A stretch of 64,000 nt of DNA from JASHVB01 sp963762885. GTDB lineage: Bacteria > Pseudomonadota > Alphaproteobacteria > Acetobacterales > Acetobacteraceae. Of this stretch, positions 38,944 through 47,804 are shown piece by piece. The translations under genes were made by a program, and so were the position numbers. The stretch spans positions 1 to 64,000 of the forward strand of contig CAVXNH010000044.1 of NCBI GenBank assembly GCA_963762885.1. The letters run 5' to 3'. The notes under the pieces were generated by a model. It ran no database searches. It was not told the DNA's origin and saw nothing but the letters and a program-made list of their open reading frames with translations. Numbering within the stretch: position 1 is the first letter of the stretch; every line of letters starts with the position of its first letter.

Positions 38944-39978
38944 GTGACCCAACCACCTCGCCTCGCCCTGACCATGGGCGACCCCGCCGGGGTCGGTCCG
39001 GAGATCATCGTCAAGGCCTGCCGCCAACTGCTTCCACGGATCGAGGCGGGGGACCTGCGGCTGCTGGTGATCGGCCACCGCTCCGCCCTACGCGCCGCGT
39101 GCGACCTGCTGCACGAGACCCTGGCATTCCCGGAAACCGACACGGCCCCGCTCGCCTTGCTCGCCGCCGGCGAAGAGCGCCAAGCGATCCGCTTCGGCGA
39201 ACTCTCCCCGGAAGCCGGGCGCTTCGCCTATCTGGCGATCGAGCAAGCCGTCACCCTGGCCAAGGCGGGCAAAATCGACGCCATCGTAACCGCGCCGCTG
39301 AACAAGGAGGCGCTGAACCTCGCCGGCTACCACTACGCCGGCCACACCGACATGCTGGCGGCGCTGACCGGCACCAAGCGCTCGGTCATGCTGCTCGCGC
39401 ACGGCGACATGCGGGTCAGCCACGTCACCACCCACGTCGCGCTGGAAGCCGTGCCTGGCCTGCTGACGCCGGATCGCCTGCGCCGCACCATCGACCTGAC
39501 ACAGGACGCGCTGATCGACCTGGGCATACCTCGCCCCCGCATCGCCATCGCCGCGCTCAATCCGCACGCCGGCGAGGGTGGCCTGTTCGGCCGCCAGGAC
39601 ATCGAGATCAGCACACCGGTCATCGAGCAATGCCGCGCCGACGGGTTGGACGTCACCGGCCCGGTCCCCGGCGACACGGTGTTCGTCAAGCTGCGCGCCC
39701 GGCAGTTCGACGCCGTGGTCGCGATGTACCACGACCAGGGACACATACCGGTGAAATTGCTTGGCTTCGACGTGGACCCCGCCACCGGCGCCTGGCGCGG
39801 GCTGTCCGGGGTGAACATCACGCTCGGGTTGCCGCTGATCCGCACCTCGGTCGATCATGGCACCGCCTTCGACATCGCCGGCAAGGGCATCGCCAATGAG
39901 GAGAGCCTGATCGAGGCGATCGACTACGCCCTGCGGCTGGCGGCCAATCGGACAGCGCGGCGCGCGGCCGCGGCTTGA
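38944..39978 (+). CDS. pdxA: 4-hydroxythreonine-4-phosphate dehydrogenase (PdxA family)
   Basis: 344 residues. Start GTG 38944 with GGAGG at 38933-38937, six bases upstream; an in-frame ATG 38926 lacks such a site. Oxidises 4-phosphohydroxy-L-threonine with NAD in the DXP-dependent vitamin B6 pathway; paralogues (PdxA2) act on D-threonate 4-phosphate. Motifs: TMGDPAGVGPEI at the N-terminus, the metal-binding His in YHYAGHTDML (about residue 140), and AALNPHAGEGGLFGRQD and VAMYHDQGHIPVKL carrying the other metal ligands. GLPLIRTSVDHGTAFDIAG ends the active site. Complete. No other B6 or DUF1537 gene is adjacent, so PdxA or PdxA2 cannot be decided. Confidence 0.92.
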   Translation: MTQPPRLALTMGDPAGVGPEIIVKACRQLLPRIEAGDLRLLVIGHRSALRAACDLLHETLAFPETDTAPLALLAAGEERQAIRFGELSPEAGRFAYLAIEQAVTLAKAGKIDAIVTAPLNKEALNLAGYHYAGHTDMLAALTGTKRSVMLLAHGDMRVSHVTTHVALEAVPGLLTPDRLRRTIDLTQDALIDLGIPRPRIAIAALNPHAGEGGLFGRQDIEISTPVIEQCRADGLDVTGPVPGDTVFVKLRARQFDAVVAMYHDQGHIPVKLLGFDVDPATGAWRGLSGVNITLGLPLIRTSVDHGTAFDIAGKGIANEESLIEAIDYALRLAANRTARRAAAA

Positions 39979-40047
39979 TCCTGGTCAAGGCGGCGCCATC
40001 GCCGATGTGGCAGGGTGTCGAACCAAATGATTGGTGGAGACACCGCC

Positions 40048-40467
40048 ATGAACCGCGAAATGTCCGAGATTATCCGCCACCAAAAGCCGCTGACGCTGCC
40101 GCCCGACACCACGGTGCAGGAGGCCTGCAAGCGGATGCATGCCCGCAAGGTCGGCGCCGTGCTGGTGGTGAACGACCGTACCCGTCTGCTGGGCATCTTC
40201 ACCGGCCGCGATGCCGTGCGCGTGCTGGCGCAGGCCAGGGACCCGGCAACGACCGTCGTGAAGGACGTGATGACGAAGAAACCCGCATCGATGCCGCCGC
40301 ACTCGACCGCGATCGAGGCGTTGCGCCTGATGCGCGACGGCGGCTTCCGCCACGTCCCTGTGGTGCATGAGGAGGTCGTGATCGGCGTCGTCTCGCGCGG
40401 CGACTTCCGCGGCATGGAGCAGGACCGGCTGGACGAGGAGACGGGGATCTGGGAACGGATGCGCTAG
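40048..40467 (+). CDS. CBS-domain pair protein
   Basis: 139 residues consisting of two CBS domains and little else. CBS1 is MSEIIRHQKPLTLPPDTTVQ ... LGIFTGRDAVRVLAQ; CBS2 is VKDVMTKKPASMPPHSTAIE ... VIGVVSRGDFRGME. Start ATG 40048 with GGTGGAG at 40033-40039. Such stand-alone pairs bind adenosyl nucleotides and sense energy or redox state. An S-x-x-D-type ribose contact is present as TGRD and SRGD. A hairpin terminator follows at once. No enzyme partner is next to it. Confidence 0.88.
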   Translation: MNREMSEIIRHQKPLTLPPDTTVQEACKRMHARKVGAVLVVNDRTRLLGIFTGRDAVRVLAQARDPATTVVKDVMTKKPASMPPHSTAIEALRLMRDGGFRHVPVVHEEVVIGVVSRGDFRGMEQDRLDEETGIWERMR

Positions 40468-40495
40468 AACCTCTCCCGCGGAAGCGGGAGAGGTT
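40468..40495. terminator. Bidirectional hairpin between CBS and YqjE-like genes
   Basis: AACCTCTCCCGC, loop GGAA, GCGGGAGAGGTT then ATTTCC: a perfect 12-bp stem one base after the CBS stop, overlapping the end of the convergent gene. It belongs to the CTCTCCCGC palindrome family of this genome. Confidence 0.65.
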
Positions 40496-40889
40496 ATTTC
40501 CTCCGCAGCAGGTTCAGCACCAGCCGCAGCGTCGGCACCAGCATCGTCGCAATGGCAAAGCTGCTGGTGGCGCTCTCCAGCGCCTGCTGACGCACCTGTA
40601 ATGCCTCCATCTCGACGCGGCCGGGCGACGACCGCGCCATCAGCAGGACGAGGAAAGCGGCGACCACCAAATCCACTGCGGCGACCGCCGCCGCCGCCCC
40701 GGGTTCGGCCCAGCCGACGCCCTGCCGCAGCCAAAACCAGGCGGCGACATGGGCGAACGCCAGGGCCCAACCGAGGAACATCAGCCCGATCAGGCCGATC
40801 GCCATCCGAATAGCGGTCCGCTGCAACTGCCGTCGCAGACGCAGCCCCTCCGCTTCGGCCGCGATCCGCGCCAGGCGGAGGGTGCGCAT
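40494..40889 (-). CDS. YqjE-like / phage-holin-family membrane protein
   Basis: 131 residues. An Arg-rich amphipathic N-terminus is followed by two transmembrane helices (about 28-50 and 66-88) and a short cytosolic helical tail ending LRLVLNLLRRK. It sits three bases downstream of the DUF883 (ElaB/YqjD-like) gene on the same strand, reproducing the yqjD-yqjE order of enterobacteria; this context is the main support for the call. Probably an inner-membrane protein of unknown function, possibly stress-related. Confidence 0.6.
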   Translation of the reverse strand: MRTLRLARIAAEAEGLRLRRQLQRTAIRMAIGLIGLMFLGWALAFAHVAAWFWLRQGVGWAEPGAAAAVAAVDLVVAAFLVLLMARSSPGRVEMEALQVRQQALESATSSFAIATMLVPTLRLVLNLLRRK

Positions 40890-40892
40890 CGC

Positions 40893-41162
40893 CTAGCGCA
40901 TCGCCCGGCCTAGGACGTAACCAATTCCCGCGGCGATCAGGATCGCCACCAGAGGCGCCTCACGCACGCGGCCGGACATCGCCTCGGCCTGATCGCGCAC
41001 CACACCGGCGGCGCCATACATGGCGGTCTCGGCCCGGCCCGCCGCCTCGGCGAGCGCCGGCGTGACCCGCTCCTTCATCAGCGATTCGACCTGTTCGCGC
41101 AGCCGCGCGATCTGTGCCGTCGCGTCTTCCATCTTGCCCTTCGCGTCGTCCACATAGGCCAT
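40893..41162 (-). CDS. DUF883 (ElaB/YqjD-like) membrane-anchored protein
   Basis: 89 residues. A long charged amphipathic helix (DDAKGKMEDATAQIARLREQ) is followed by a C-terminal transmembrane segment with the family-typical ending (PLVAILIAAGIGYVLGRAM). In E. coli ElaB and YqjD bind ribosomes at the inner membrane in stationary phase. GAAAGGAATTCTCTC lies before the ATG 41162. It is co-transcribed with the YqjE-like gene that follows. Confidence 0.8.
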   Translation of the reverse strand: MAYVDDAKGKMEDATAQIARLREQVESLMKERVTPALAEAAGRAETAMYGAAGVVRDQAEAMSGRVREAPLVAILIAAGIGYVLGRAMR

Positions 41163-41270
41163 GAGAGAATTCCTTTCGAGAATGGACAGCCGATCAGCGC
41201 TACCTAAGTGGCGTCAATTGGGCAATCCACGCCGCTCGGCTGCACGCTTGCGCGAGCAAGGACTCGAACA

Positions 41271-41298
41271 ACCTCTCCCGCCCCTTTGCGGGAGAGGT
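41271..41298. repeat. CTCTCCCGC-family hairpin
   Basis: ACCTCTCCCGC, loop CCCTTT, GCGGGAGAGGT, followed by CGGCGGGTGAGGGTGATCGG. Lies in the 225-bp gap between the GGDEF-EAL gene and the DUF883 gene. It may serve as terminator for neither (both read minus), so it is listed as a dispersed repeat. Confidence 0.55.
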
Positions 41299-41386
41299 CG
41301 CCGCGCAGCGGCGGGTGAGGGTGATCGGGCCCCCCGTGGCCAAGTCTCGCCACCTCAACTTCGCCGGCGAAAGCATCTCCCTGCTC

Positions 41387-44162
41387 TCAAGCCACCAGGC
41401 TCTCCCGGCGCAGCAAGTCCGCAACCAGCGGCATCGATCGTAGCATGGCTGGAATGTCCCGCAAAGGAACCGGCCGGCTGAACAGGTAGCCTTGGATGTC
41501 GGAGCACCCCGCCTCCGCCAACGCACACAATTGCTCGCGCGTCTCCACGCCCTCAGCTGTGGTGGCCATACCAAGATCGTGGCTCAGCGCGATCACCGCC
41601 CGCACGATCGCCACACAGTCGCGCTGCTTGCCAAGTTCCCGCACGAACGACTGGTCGATCTTGATCCGATCGAATGGGAAACGCCGCAGATAGCTCAGCG
41701 ACGAGTAGCCCGTCCCGAAATCGTCCATCGCGATGCGAACGCCAAGGCCGCGCAGTTCATGCAACGTCGATAGCGTCGCCACGGTATCGTGCAGCATGAC
41801 AGTCTCGGTGATTTCCAGCTCCAGCCGCCCCGGCGGCAGCCGCGCATCGCGTAGCGCCGCGGTGACTATCGCGACGAGATCGAAGCTCTTGAACTGCACC
41901 GGCGACAGATTGACCGAGACACTCAGTTCGCCTGACCACGCAGCGGCAGCCGTGCAGGCCTGCCGCAGCACCCATTCGCCGATCGGCACAATCACGCCGA
42001 TCTCTTCAGCGAGCGGGATGAATTCTGTCAGGCGGGATCATCCCGCGCTCCGGGTGGTGCCAGCGCAGCAGCGCCTCGAACCCAGCCAGCGCTTCGGCGC
42101 GCAGATCGATCAGCGGCTGGTAGTACACCTCGAACTGGCCGGCGTGCAGGGCCTGGCGCAGGTCCAGTTCCAGCAACCGCCGCGCCTGCATCTCCGCATC
42201 CATCGCCACCTGGAACAGCCGGTACACCCCGCGTCCGTCCGACTTGGCACGATACAAGGCCAAGTCCGCGTTCTTCAGCAATTCGTCCGCATCCAGTCCA
42301 TCCTGCGGAGCGAATGCGACGCCAATGCTGGCGCCGATGACGATCCGGTTACCATCGATCTCGAATGGCTCATCGAGCATATGAATCAGCCGCTCGGCGA
42401 AATCGGCGGCCTCGGCCGGCTTGGCGATCGGCACCTGCACCACTGCGAACTCGTCGCCGCCAAGCCGCACGACGGTGTCGGTATCGCGAATCCGCTCCGT
42501 CAGCCGCCGCGCCACCGCCTGAAGCAAAGCGTCCCCGACCGGATGTCCAAGCGTGTCGTTGACCGTCTTGAACTGGTCCAGATCGAGACAGAGCAATGCC
42601 AGGAAGCGGCCAAGCCGCGCATGCGCCAGCGCTTCCTCCAGCTTGTCACGAAGCAGCACGCGGTTCGGCAAATCGGTCAGCGCGTCGTGGTGGATCATGT
42701 GGGCCAGCCTGGCGTCCGTCCGGCGGCGCTCGGTGATGTCCTCATAGGTCGCCAGCCAGCCGTCCGCCATCGGCTGGTGGGTCATCTCAAGGCAGCGGCC
42801 ATCGGTCATCTCGAAAATCTGTGTCGTCCCGGTTTGGCTGCCGACAACAGACCTTCGCCAACGGTGCAACGCCGCCATGTCGTCCTGCGAGAATCCGCCA
42901 TGCTCCATCGCGAGCTGCATGATGGCGATTGCAGTGATGCCGGCCGGCAGTGCGTCGGTGCTGCCGCCGACCATTTGGTAGAAGCGGCGATTGGCGACAA
43001 TGAGCCGGTCCGCGTTGTCGAACATCGCCAGGCCCTGTCGCATATTGCTCAAGGCCACGTCGAACTGCATCGCCCGGCGCTGTACTTCCTGCGCGCTCTG
43101 CTCGCGTTCGCGTGCCAACTGTAGCTCGTTTTCCGCGCTCAGCGCCGCCGCATGGGCCGCCACCAGCCGTTCCTGATCCCGCAATTGCCGCACGCCGAGC
43201 ACCACGATGCCGGCGACGATCAACTCAATCAGCGCCGTAGCGCCAATCAGCGAACGCCCCTGGACGCGCCAGCCGGAAAGTGCCGCGGCCACGGTGTTGG
43301 TGGCAGAGATGTACAGCGGAAAGTGCGCCACACCGTGCGGCGCGACCAACCGCTGCGCGCCATCGAACATGCTCGTCTCACGCAGCACGCCGTGATCGAG
43401 AGCGTCCATCTCGCGGCGGAAGTTAGGAGTGCCGGCGTACTGCCTGCCGATCATGGCATCGACACGCGGGAAGCGCGCCAGCAGAACCCCGTCGAGGCGA
43501 AACAGCGCGTATGACGGGTCGCCCTGCCCGGAAATCCGCGCGAAGAAATGCTCGAACGACTCCAGCCTGATGGTAGCGCTGACGATGCCGAGAAGCCGGC
43601 CGTCCAGGGCCGTGAAGGCGCGGGCGACGACAATCGCCCACAGCCCGCTGTCACGGTCCATCTCGGGAGCGCTGATGAACGTCTCGCGCGAGGGGTCTTC
43701 GGTGAGGGCCTGGAAGTAGTCCCGGCCGCGAACATTGACCGGCGCGAACGGGAATTGATTCGAGATGTTGATGGCGTCGCCAAACCGGCCGACCAGCATC
43801 AGGCTGCGGATCTGCGGTGCGCTGGCAATCCGCCGGCGCAGGTCCAGGTTCACCAGCAAAGAGTTCAGGTTGTTCTCGAACTTCTGCACCGTATCGATGT
43901 CTTGCTCATGCAGATGCTGGATCAGGTCCAGTTCCACCAGTTCGGTTGCCTGGAAGGTGCGATCGGTCTCCTCGGCCAGCACGAGGGCCAGGTTCTGTAA
44001 CGCCGCGCCGGCGTCCTCGATGGCGACACGGCGCGATTCCGCCAGCAGCAGCGCCGTGCCGGCAGCCAAAGCGAGGCCAACGACGAGTCCGCAAGCCATC
44101 AGCAGGCGCCTGGCGCGCGGATGCCCCATCAGGGCCGGGAGTTTCGCAAAGCGGAGCGGCAT
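41387..44162 (-). CDS. Cache-PAS-GGDEF-EAL cyclic-di-GMP signalling protein, one frameshift
   Basis: About 925 residues from ATG 44162 (MPLRFAKLPALM); the upstream open frame is palindromic repeat, not protein. Two membrane helices (about 18-40 and 300-325) flank a periplasmic double-Cache sensor (FPFAPVNVRGRDYFQALTED). Then come a coiled linker, a PAS domain (NMRQGLAMFDNADRLIVANR), GGDEF (VVRLGGDEFAVVQ, intact active site) and EAL (AGFEALLRWHHPE; LEITETVML; MDDFGTGYSSLSYL; KIDQSFV). One extra base near 42015 between PPD and EFIPLAEEIG shifts the frame; otherwise both catalytic domains keep their key residues. It makes and/or breaks c-di-GMP in response to an extracellular ligand. Confidence 0.87.
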
Positions 44163-44236
44163 GGTGCGTCCCGGTTCAAGCGGCACGATGCTGCCCCGAA
44201 AGGCTGAACCGACGGTTAACGCCGCACTGAGCGAAT

Positions 44237-44290
44237 CCTCTCCCGCTCCTCGCGGGAGAGGGCGCCGTGAAGCGGCGGGTGAGGGTGTCG
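44237..44290. repeat. CTCTCCCGC-family hairpin upstream of the GGDEF-EAL gene
   Basis: CCTCTCCCGCTCCTCGCGGGAGAGG with the follow-on GCGGCGGGTGAGGGTG, matching the repeat near 41271-41330. Confidence 0.55.
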
Positions 44291-44344
44291 CAGCCCCCCA
44301 TGACCAATTCTCGCCGCTATCCATCGAAATAAGGCTCTGCGGGG

Positions 44345-44510
44345 AAGTGATATCAACCCGCCGAACGATTGACTCTCGACCGCTTCGCACGAACCGCCCT
44401 ACCCGTCATGGCCGGCCCATGGCCCCGGGCGCTTGTCCCGGGGCTTGTACCGGCCATGACGGGGACGCGTAATCCGGGCGGCAAATGATGCGTCTATCGT
44501 TGGGCGTCGC
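44345..44510. repeat. MITE-like palindromic element, partial copy 2
   Basis: Its left 65 bp (CAACCCGCCGAACGATTGAC ... CCGTCATGGCCGGC) match 38213-38277. The centre is a different palindrome (CCATGGCCCCGGGCGCTTGT). It adjoins copy 3 directly. Gene-free. Confidence 0.6.
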
Positions 44511-44511
44511 C

Positions 44512-44706
44512 TAATACCAAGCGTCCTTGAGTCTGACCTTCGTCGTTGCCGGCCGCCCCCTCGTCATGGCCGGCCTTGTGCCGGCCATCCACGCCTTTTC
44601 CGTGACCTCCGCAGCAAAGGCGTGGATGGCCGGCACAAGGCCGGCCATGACGAGGGGGGCGGTCGGCGTCCTGCCGTAGGTCAGCTTCTGTGACGCTTGG
44701 TATAAG
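44512..44706. repeat. MITE-like palindromic element, copy 3
   Basis: 195 bp with terminal arms AATACCAAGCGTC and GACGCTTGGTATAA. The perfect inner palindrome CCTCGTCATGGCCGGCCTTG ... GCCATGACGAGG is shared with 38255-38360. Confidence 0.7.
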
Positions 44707-44760
44707 TGCTCCAATCAGTCGCGCCGTAATCCCCTGTGGCATGGCTTCCCGGCCGGGGCA

Positions 44761-46005
44761 TCATTCGGCGGCGGAGCCCTCCAGGCTGAGCAGCGAGCGG
44801 CCTCGGGTTTCCGGCAGCATCAGCAATGCAATGATCATCAGTCCGTAGGCAACGACGCTGAAAATCGCGATGGCGGCGCCCAGGCCCAGCGCGGTGGACA
44901 GGAAGCCCACCAGCATCGGGAACAGGGCGCCGATGCCGCGGCCGGCGTTATAGCAGAACCCCTGGCCGACGCCGCGCACCGCGGTCGGATACAGCTCGGT
45001 CATGAACGAGCCCATCGGCGAGAACATCATGAGCGACACGTAGCCGAGCAGGAACCCGACCGGGACGATCCAGTCGTTGTTGATTGGGGCGAACAGATAG
45101 ACCAGCGTCAGCACGACTGAGCCGATCGCCGACAGCATGAAGGTGGGCTTGCGGCCGATTCCGTCGGCTAGGTAGGCACCGCTGAGGAAGCCGAAGAACG
45201 CCCCCAGGATCAGCACCAGCAGGTAGCTGCCGGTGCCGACCGAGGAAATGTGCCGCACTGTCTTCAGGTAGGTCGGGAGCCAGATGGTCAGCGCATAGCT
45301 GCCGCCCTGCGCGCCCGCCACCATCATGGACACCCGCCAGGTGGTGGAGAGGTACGGCTGCTTCAGCGCCGCGAAGATGTGCCAGATGCTGGTGGGATTG
45401 GCGCTGCGGCGGTTCAGTTCCGGTTCTTCGACGAAGCGGCGGATCCAGAACACCAGCGCGGCGGGAGCAAGGCCGATCCAGAACAGCGTACGCCACGCGT
45501 ATTCCTCGGGCAGCGTGGCGATCAGGAAGGTGTAGAGCAATGCCGCGGCGCCCCAGCCGACGGACCAGCCGGTCTGCACCAGGCCGACCGCGCGTCCGCG
45601 ATACTTGTCGCGGATCACCTCGCCCATCAGCACCGCGCCGGCCGCCCACTCGCCGCCGAAGCCCAGGCCTTGCAGCGCGCGGAAGATGAAGAGCTGGGTG
45701 AAGTCCTGGGCAAAACCGCAGAGGAAGGTGAAGAAGGCGTACCACAGGATGGTCACCTGCAACACGCGCACGCGCCCGTAACGGTCGGCCAGCGCGCCGG
45801 CCAGCCAGCCGCCGAACGCCGAGACGAGCAGTGTGACGGTGGCGAGTTCACCGGCCTGGCCGGCAGTGATCTTCCACAGCGCGAGCAGGCTCGGGATGAC
45901 GAAGCTGAAGATCTGCACGTCGAGCGCATCGAGCGACCAGCCGCCGAAACAGGCGCCCATGGTACGACGTTCACGCGGCGTCAGGTCGGCGAACCACGCG
46001 ATCAT
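44761..46005 (-). CDS. MFS transporter (sugar/aromatic-acid:proton symporter type)
   Basis: 414 residues, 12 predicted membrane helices. Start ATG 46005 with GGAGG about ten bases upstream. Signatures: DALDVQIFSFVIPSLLALW in helix 1, LADRYGRVRVLQ (loop 2-3 G-x-x-x-D-R-x-G-R-R/K motif), GLGFGGEWAAGAVLMGE in helix 4, which is typical of the AAHS and sialate/shikimate groups, and LADGIGRKPTFM (loop 8-9). Inner membrane. Divergent from the VOC dioxygenase-like gene at 46177, suggesting import of an aromatic or related carboxylate used by that enzyme; the substrate is an inference from context. Confidence 0.85.
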   Translation of the reverse strand: MIAWFADLTPRERRTMGACFGGWSLDALDVQIFSFVIPSLLALWKITAGQAGELATVTLLVSAFGGWLAGALADRYGRVRVLQVTILWYAFFTFLCGFAQDFTQLFIFRALQGLGFGGEWAAGAVLMGEVIRDKYRGRAVGLVQTGWSVGWGAAALLYTFLIATLPEEYAWRTLFWIGLAPAALVFWIRRFVEEPELNRRSANPTSIWHIFAALKQPYLSTTWRVSMMVAGAQGGSYALTIWLPTYLKTVRHISSVGTGSYLLVLILGAFFGFLSGAYLADGIGRKPTFMLSAIGSVVLTLVYLFAPINNDWIVPVGFLLGYVSLMMFSPMGSFMTELYPTAVRGVGQGFCYNAGRGIGALFPMLVGFLSTALGLGAAIAIFSVVAYGLMIIALLMLPETRGRSLLSLEGSAAE

Positions 46006-46068
46006 TCCGTATTCCTCCGTGTCGTTGCGCGGAGTGTATCGCGGGGGGACCGGGCCGCAATGCCACTT

Positions 46069-46091
46069 CCCTCTCCCGCTTGCGGGAGAGG
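46069..46091. repeat. CTCTCCCGC-family hairpin in the MFS/VOC divergent gap
   Basis: CCCTCTCCCGCTTGCGGGAGAGG, a perfect stem of 9-10 bp, in the 170-bp divergent promoter region. Confidence 0.55.
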
Positions 46092-46176
46092 CCAAGTGAG
46101 GGTGAAGCGCGCCGCACGCTACCTTTCCTTGATCTGGATCAAAGCGTGCGGTTGCTGGTTCCCCCACGCTTCCCGC

Positions 46177-47178
46177 ATGACCGAATTCCGCGAACCCCTG
46201 CACGACGTCGCGCATCTCGGCGCGGTCGAACTGCTGACGCCGAAACCCGATGCCAGCCGCTGGTTCTTCCGCGACGTGCTCGGCATGGAGGTGGTGCACG
46301 AGGAGGCGGGATCGGCCTGGCTGCGCGGCTACGGCGATACCGCGGCGGCGACGCTGAAACTGACCGCGGCCCCGGCGGCGGGCGTCGGCACCATCGCCTG
46401 GCGCGCCAGCAGTCCGCAGGCGTTGCAGCGCCGCGCCGCGGCGTTGGATGCGGCAGGGCTCGGCGACGGCTGGAGCAATGGCGATTACGGCCGCGGCCCG
46501 TCCTTCCGCTTCCACGATCCGGAAGGCCACCGCATGGAGCTGTATTTCGTCGAGCAACGCTACCAGCCGACAGACACCACGCGTTCGACATTGAAGAACC
46601 TGCCGTCGCGGTATCCGGCACGTGGGGTCGGTGTGCGGCGCATCGATCACCTGGCGTTGCTGTGCAACGACGTCGCCGCCAACCGGGAGTTCGCGCAGGA
46701 GCTGCTGGGGCTGCGGCTGCATGAGCAAGTGGTGTTCGATGACGGGGCGACCGAGATCGGGTCGTGGCTCAGCCCGTCACCGCTGCATCACCAGGTGGCG
46801 TATGTGGTCGATGTGAAGGCGGGTCACGCGCGGCTGCACCACTTCGCCATGTGGGTCGATGAACGCGAGGACGTGCTGCGCGCAGCGGACATCCTGCGCG
46901 AGCATGGCGTGTTCATCGAGGCGGGTCCGGCGAAGCACAACAACTCGCAGGGGTTCTATTTGTATTCATATGAACCGGGGGGCAACCGGGTGGAGATCTA
47001 CTCCGGCAGCTTCCTGGTGCTGGCGCCGGATTTCGAGCCGGTGGTCTGGAACGAAGCCGACCGCGGCACCGGCGTGTATTGGGGTGGAGCGCTGCCGGCG
47101 AGTTTTCTTCAGTACGCCACCCCGGATATGCCGGACGCTGCCGCGGCGACGGCGGCGCCGGTGTTCGATCCGCACTGA
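46177..47178 (+). CDS. VOC-family extradiol (catechol 2,3-) dioxygenase-like protein
   Basis: 333 residues with two tandem vicinal-oxygen-chelate domains. The first is VELLTPKPDASRWFFRDVLG. The second is GVRRIDHLALLCNDVAANRE through NNSQGFYLYSYEPGGNRVEI. The expected iron triad is visible: His in IDHLALL, His in RLHHFAMWVD and Glu in NRVEIYSG. The overall pattern matches type I extradiol ring-cleavage dioxygenases such as XylE. Start ATG 46177. It lies divergent from an MFS transporter of the aromatic-acid type. The natural catechol substrate is not known. Confidence 0.85.
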   Translation: MTEFREPLHDVAHLGAVELLTPKPDASRWFFRDVLGMEVVHEEAGSAWLRGYGDTAAATLKLTAAPAAGVGTIAWRASSPQALQRRAAALDAAGLGDGWSNGDYGRGPSFRFHDPEGHRMELYFVEQRYQPTDTTRSTLKNLPSRYPARGVGVRRIDHLALLCNDVAANREFAQELLGLRLHEQVVFDDGATEIGSWLSPSPLHHQVAYVVDVKAGHARLHHFAMWVDEREDVLRAADILREHGVFIEAGPAKHNNSQGFYLYSYEPGGNRVEIYSGSFLVLAPDFEPVVWNEADRGTGVYWGGALPASFLQYATPDMPDAAAATAAPVFDPH

Positions 47179-47179
47179 T

Positions 47180-47255
47180 ACGTTACGTCCTGTCGGCTAC
47201 GTTACGTCCTGTCGGCTACGTTACGTCCTGTCAGCTAGGTTACGTCCTGCCTGCC
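47180..47255. repeat. Four 19-bp direct repeats after the VOC gene
   Basis: ACGTTACGTCCTGTCGGCT twice exactly, a third copy with one change and a fourth degenerate copy, head to tail without spacers, starting two bases after the stop codon. Located between two convergent genes. Confidence 0.85.
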
Positions 47256-47310
47256 CCATGCCGGTTCCGCATGCGGCCACCCGCCACGTCGATCCGCGCG
47301 CGCGGCGCCG

Positions 47311-47736
47311 TTATGCGGCCGCCGGCATCGCCTCACGCATCGCCGCCAGCATCGCATCGGCGAGGGTTCCGTAGGCGCTGGCCCAGGCTGCCTGCATCTC
47401 CACGGTGAACGCCTCGGCCAATTCGTCGTCGAGCGTCGCCAGGAGGGCAGCTCCCACGGTTGCGAAATGTCGTGCCTCAACTCCGTAAGCGGCGTGCCTG
47501 CGACCCAGCGCCTGGATGTGTCCCAGTATCGGCCCCAGGTCGTCGAGCGACCGCACCACCATGGTAAGCGCCGTCATGAGGTGACCAACCTGGGTGCGCA
47601 TGTCAGCGCGGAACAGTGGCCGCAGCGACGGATCGGCGGCGAACAGCCGCTCGTAGAACGCCAGACCGATGCGCTCGGCATGCGGCGCGATTTGCTCGAA
47701 ACCCTGGCGAACCAGGACGATCTCGTCTGTGGTCAT
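47311..47736 (-). CDS. Single-domain globin (Vitreoscilla-haemoglobin/flavohaemoglobin type)
   Basis: 141 residues, start ATG 47736 after CGGGAGAACTATGCC. The globin fold is obvious: FYERLFAADPSLRPLF (B-C helices, Tyr B10), TQVGHLMTALTMVV (E helix, Gln at the distal E7 position) and ALGRRHAAYGVEARHF with the proximal haem His81 (F8). There is no reductase domain. Binds O2 or NO; an oxygen-supply or NO-detoxifying role is typical. It follows the ADYC-domain and NAL-repeat genes on the same strand, 70 bp after the former. Confidence 0.9.
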   Translation of the reverse strand: MTTDEIVLVRQGFEQIAPHAERIGLAFYERLFAADPSLRPLFRADMRTQVGHLMTALTMVVRSLDDLGPILGHIQALGRRHAAYGVEARHFATVGAALLATLDDELAEAFTVEMQAAWASAYGTLADAMLAAMREAMPAAA

Positions 47737-47804
47737 GGCATAGTTCTCCCGAATGATGTGCAGCAATATGGCGTGGGGGGTGATGGCAGCGTTCGTTGCG
47801 AGGT

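Noticed and set aside
38655..39899. Plus-strand Arg/Pro-rich open frame overlapping pdxA
   Set aside because: Out-of-frame shadow of pdxA; composition typical of high-GC frame shadows.
44163..44390. N-terminal extension of the GGDEF-EAL protein
   Set aside because: This part translates a CTCTCCCGC-type palindromic repeat and part of a MITE-like element; ATG 44162 gives a normal membrane-anchor start.
47180..47255. CRISPR array
   Set aside because: Repeats are head to tail without spacers, there are only four, and no cas gene is nearby.
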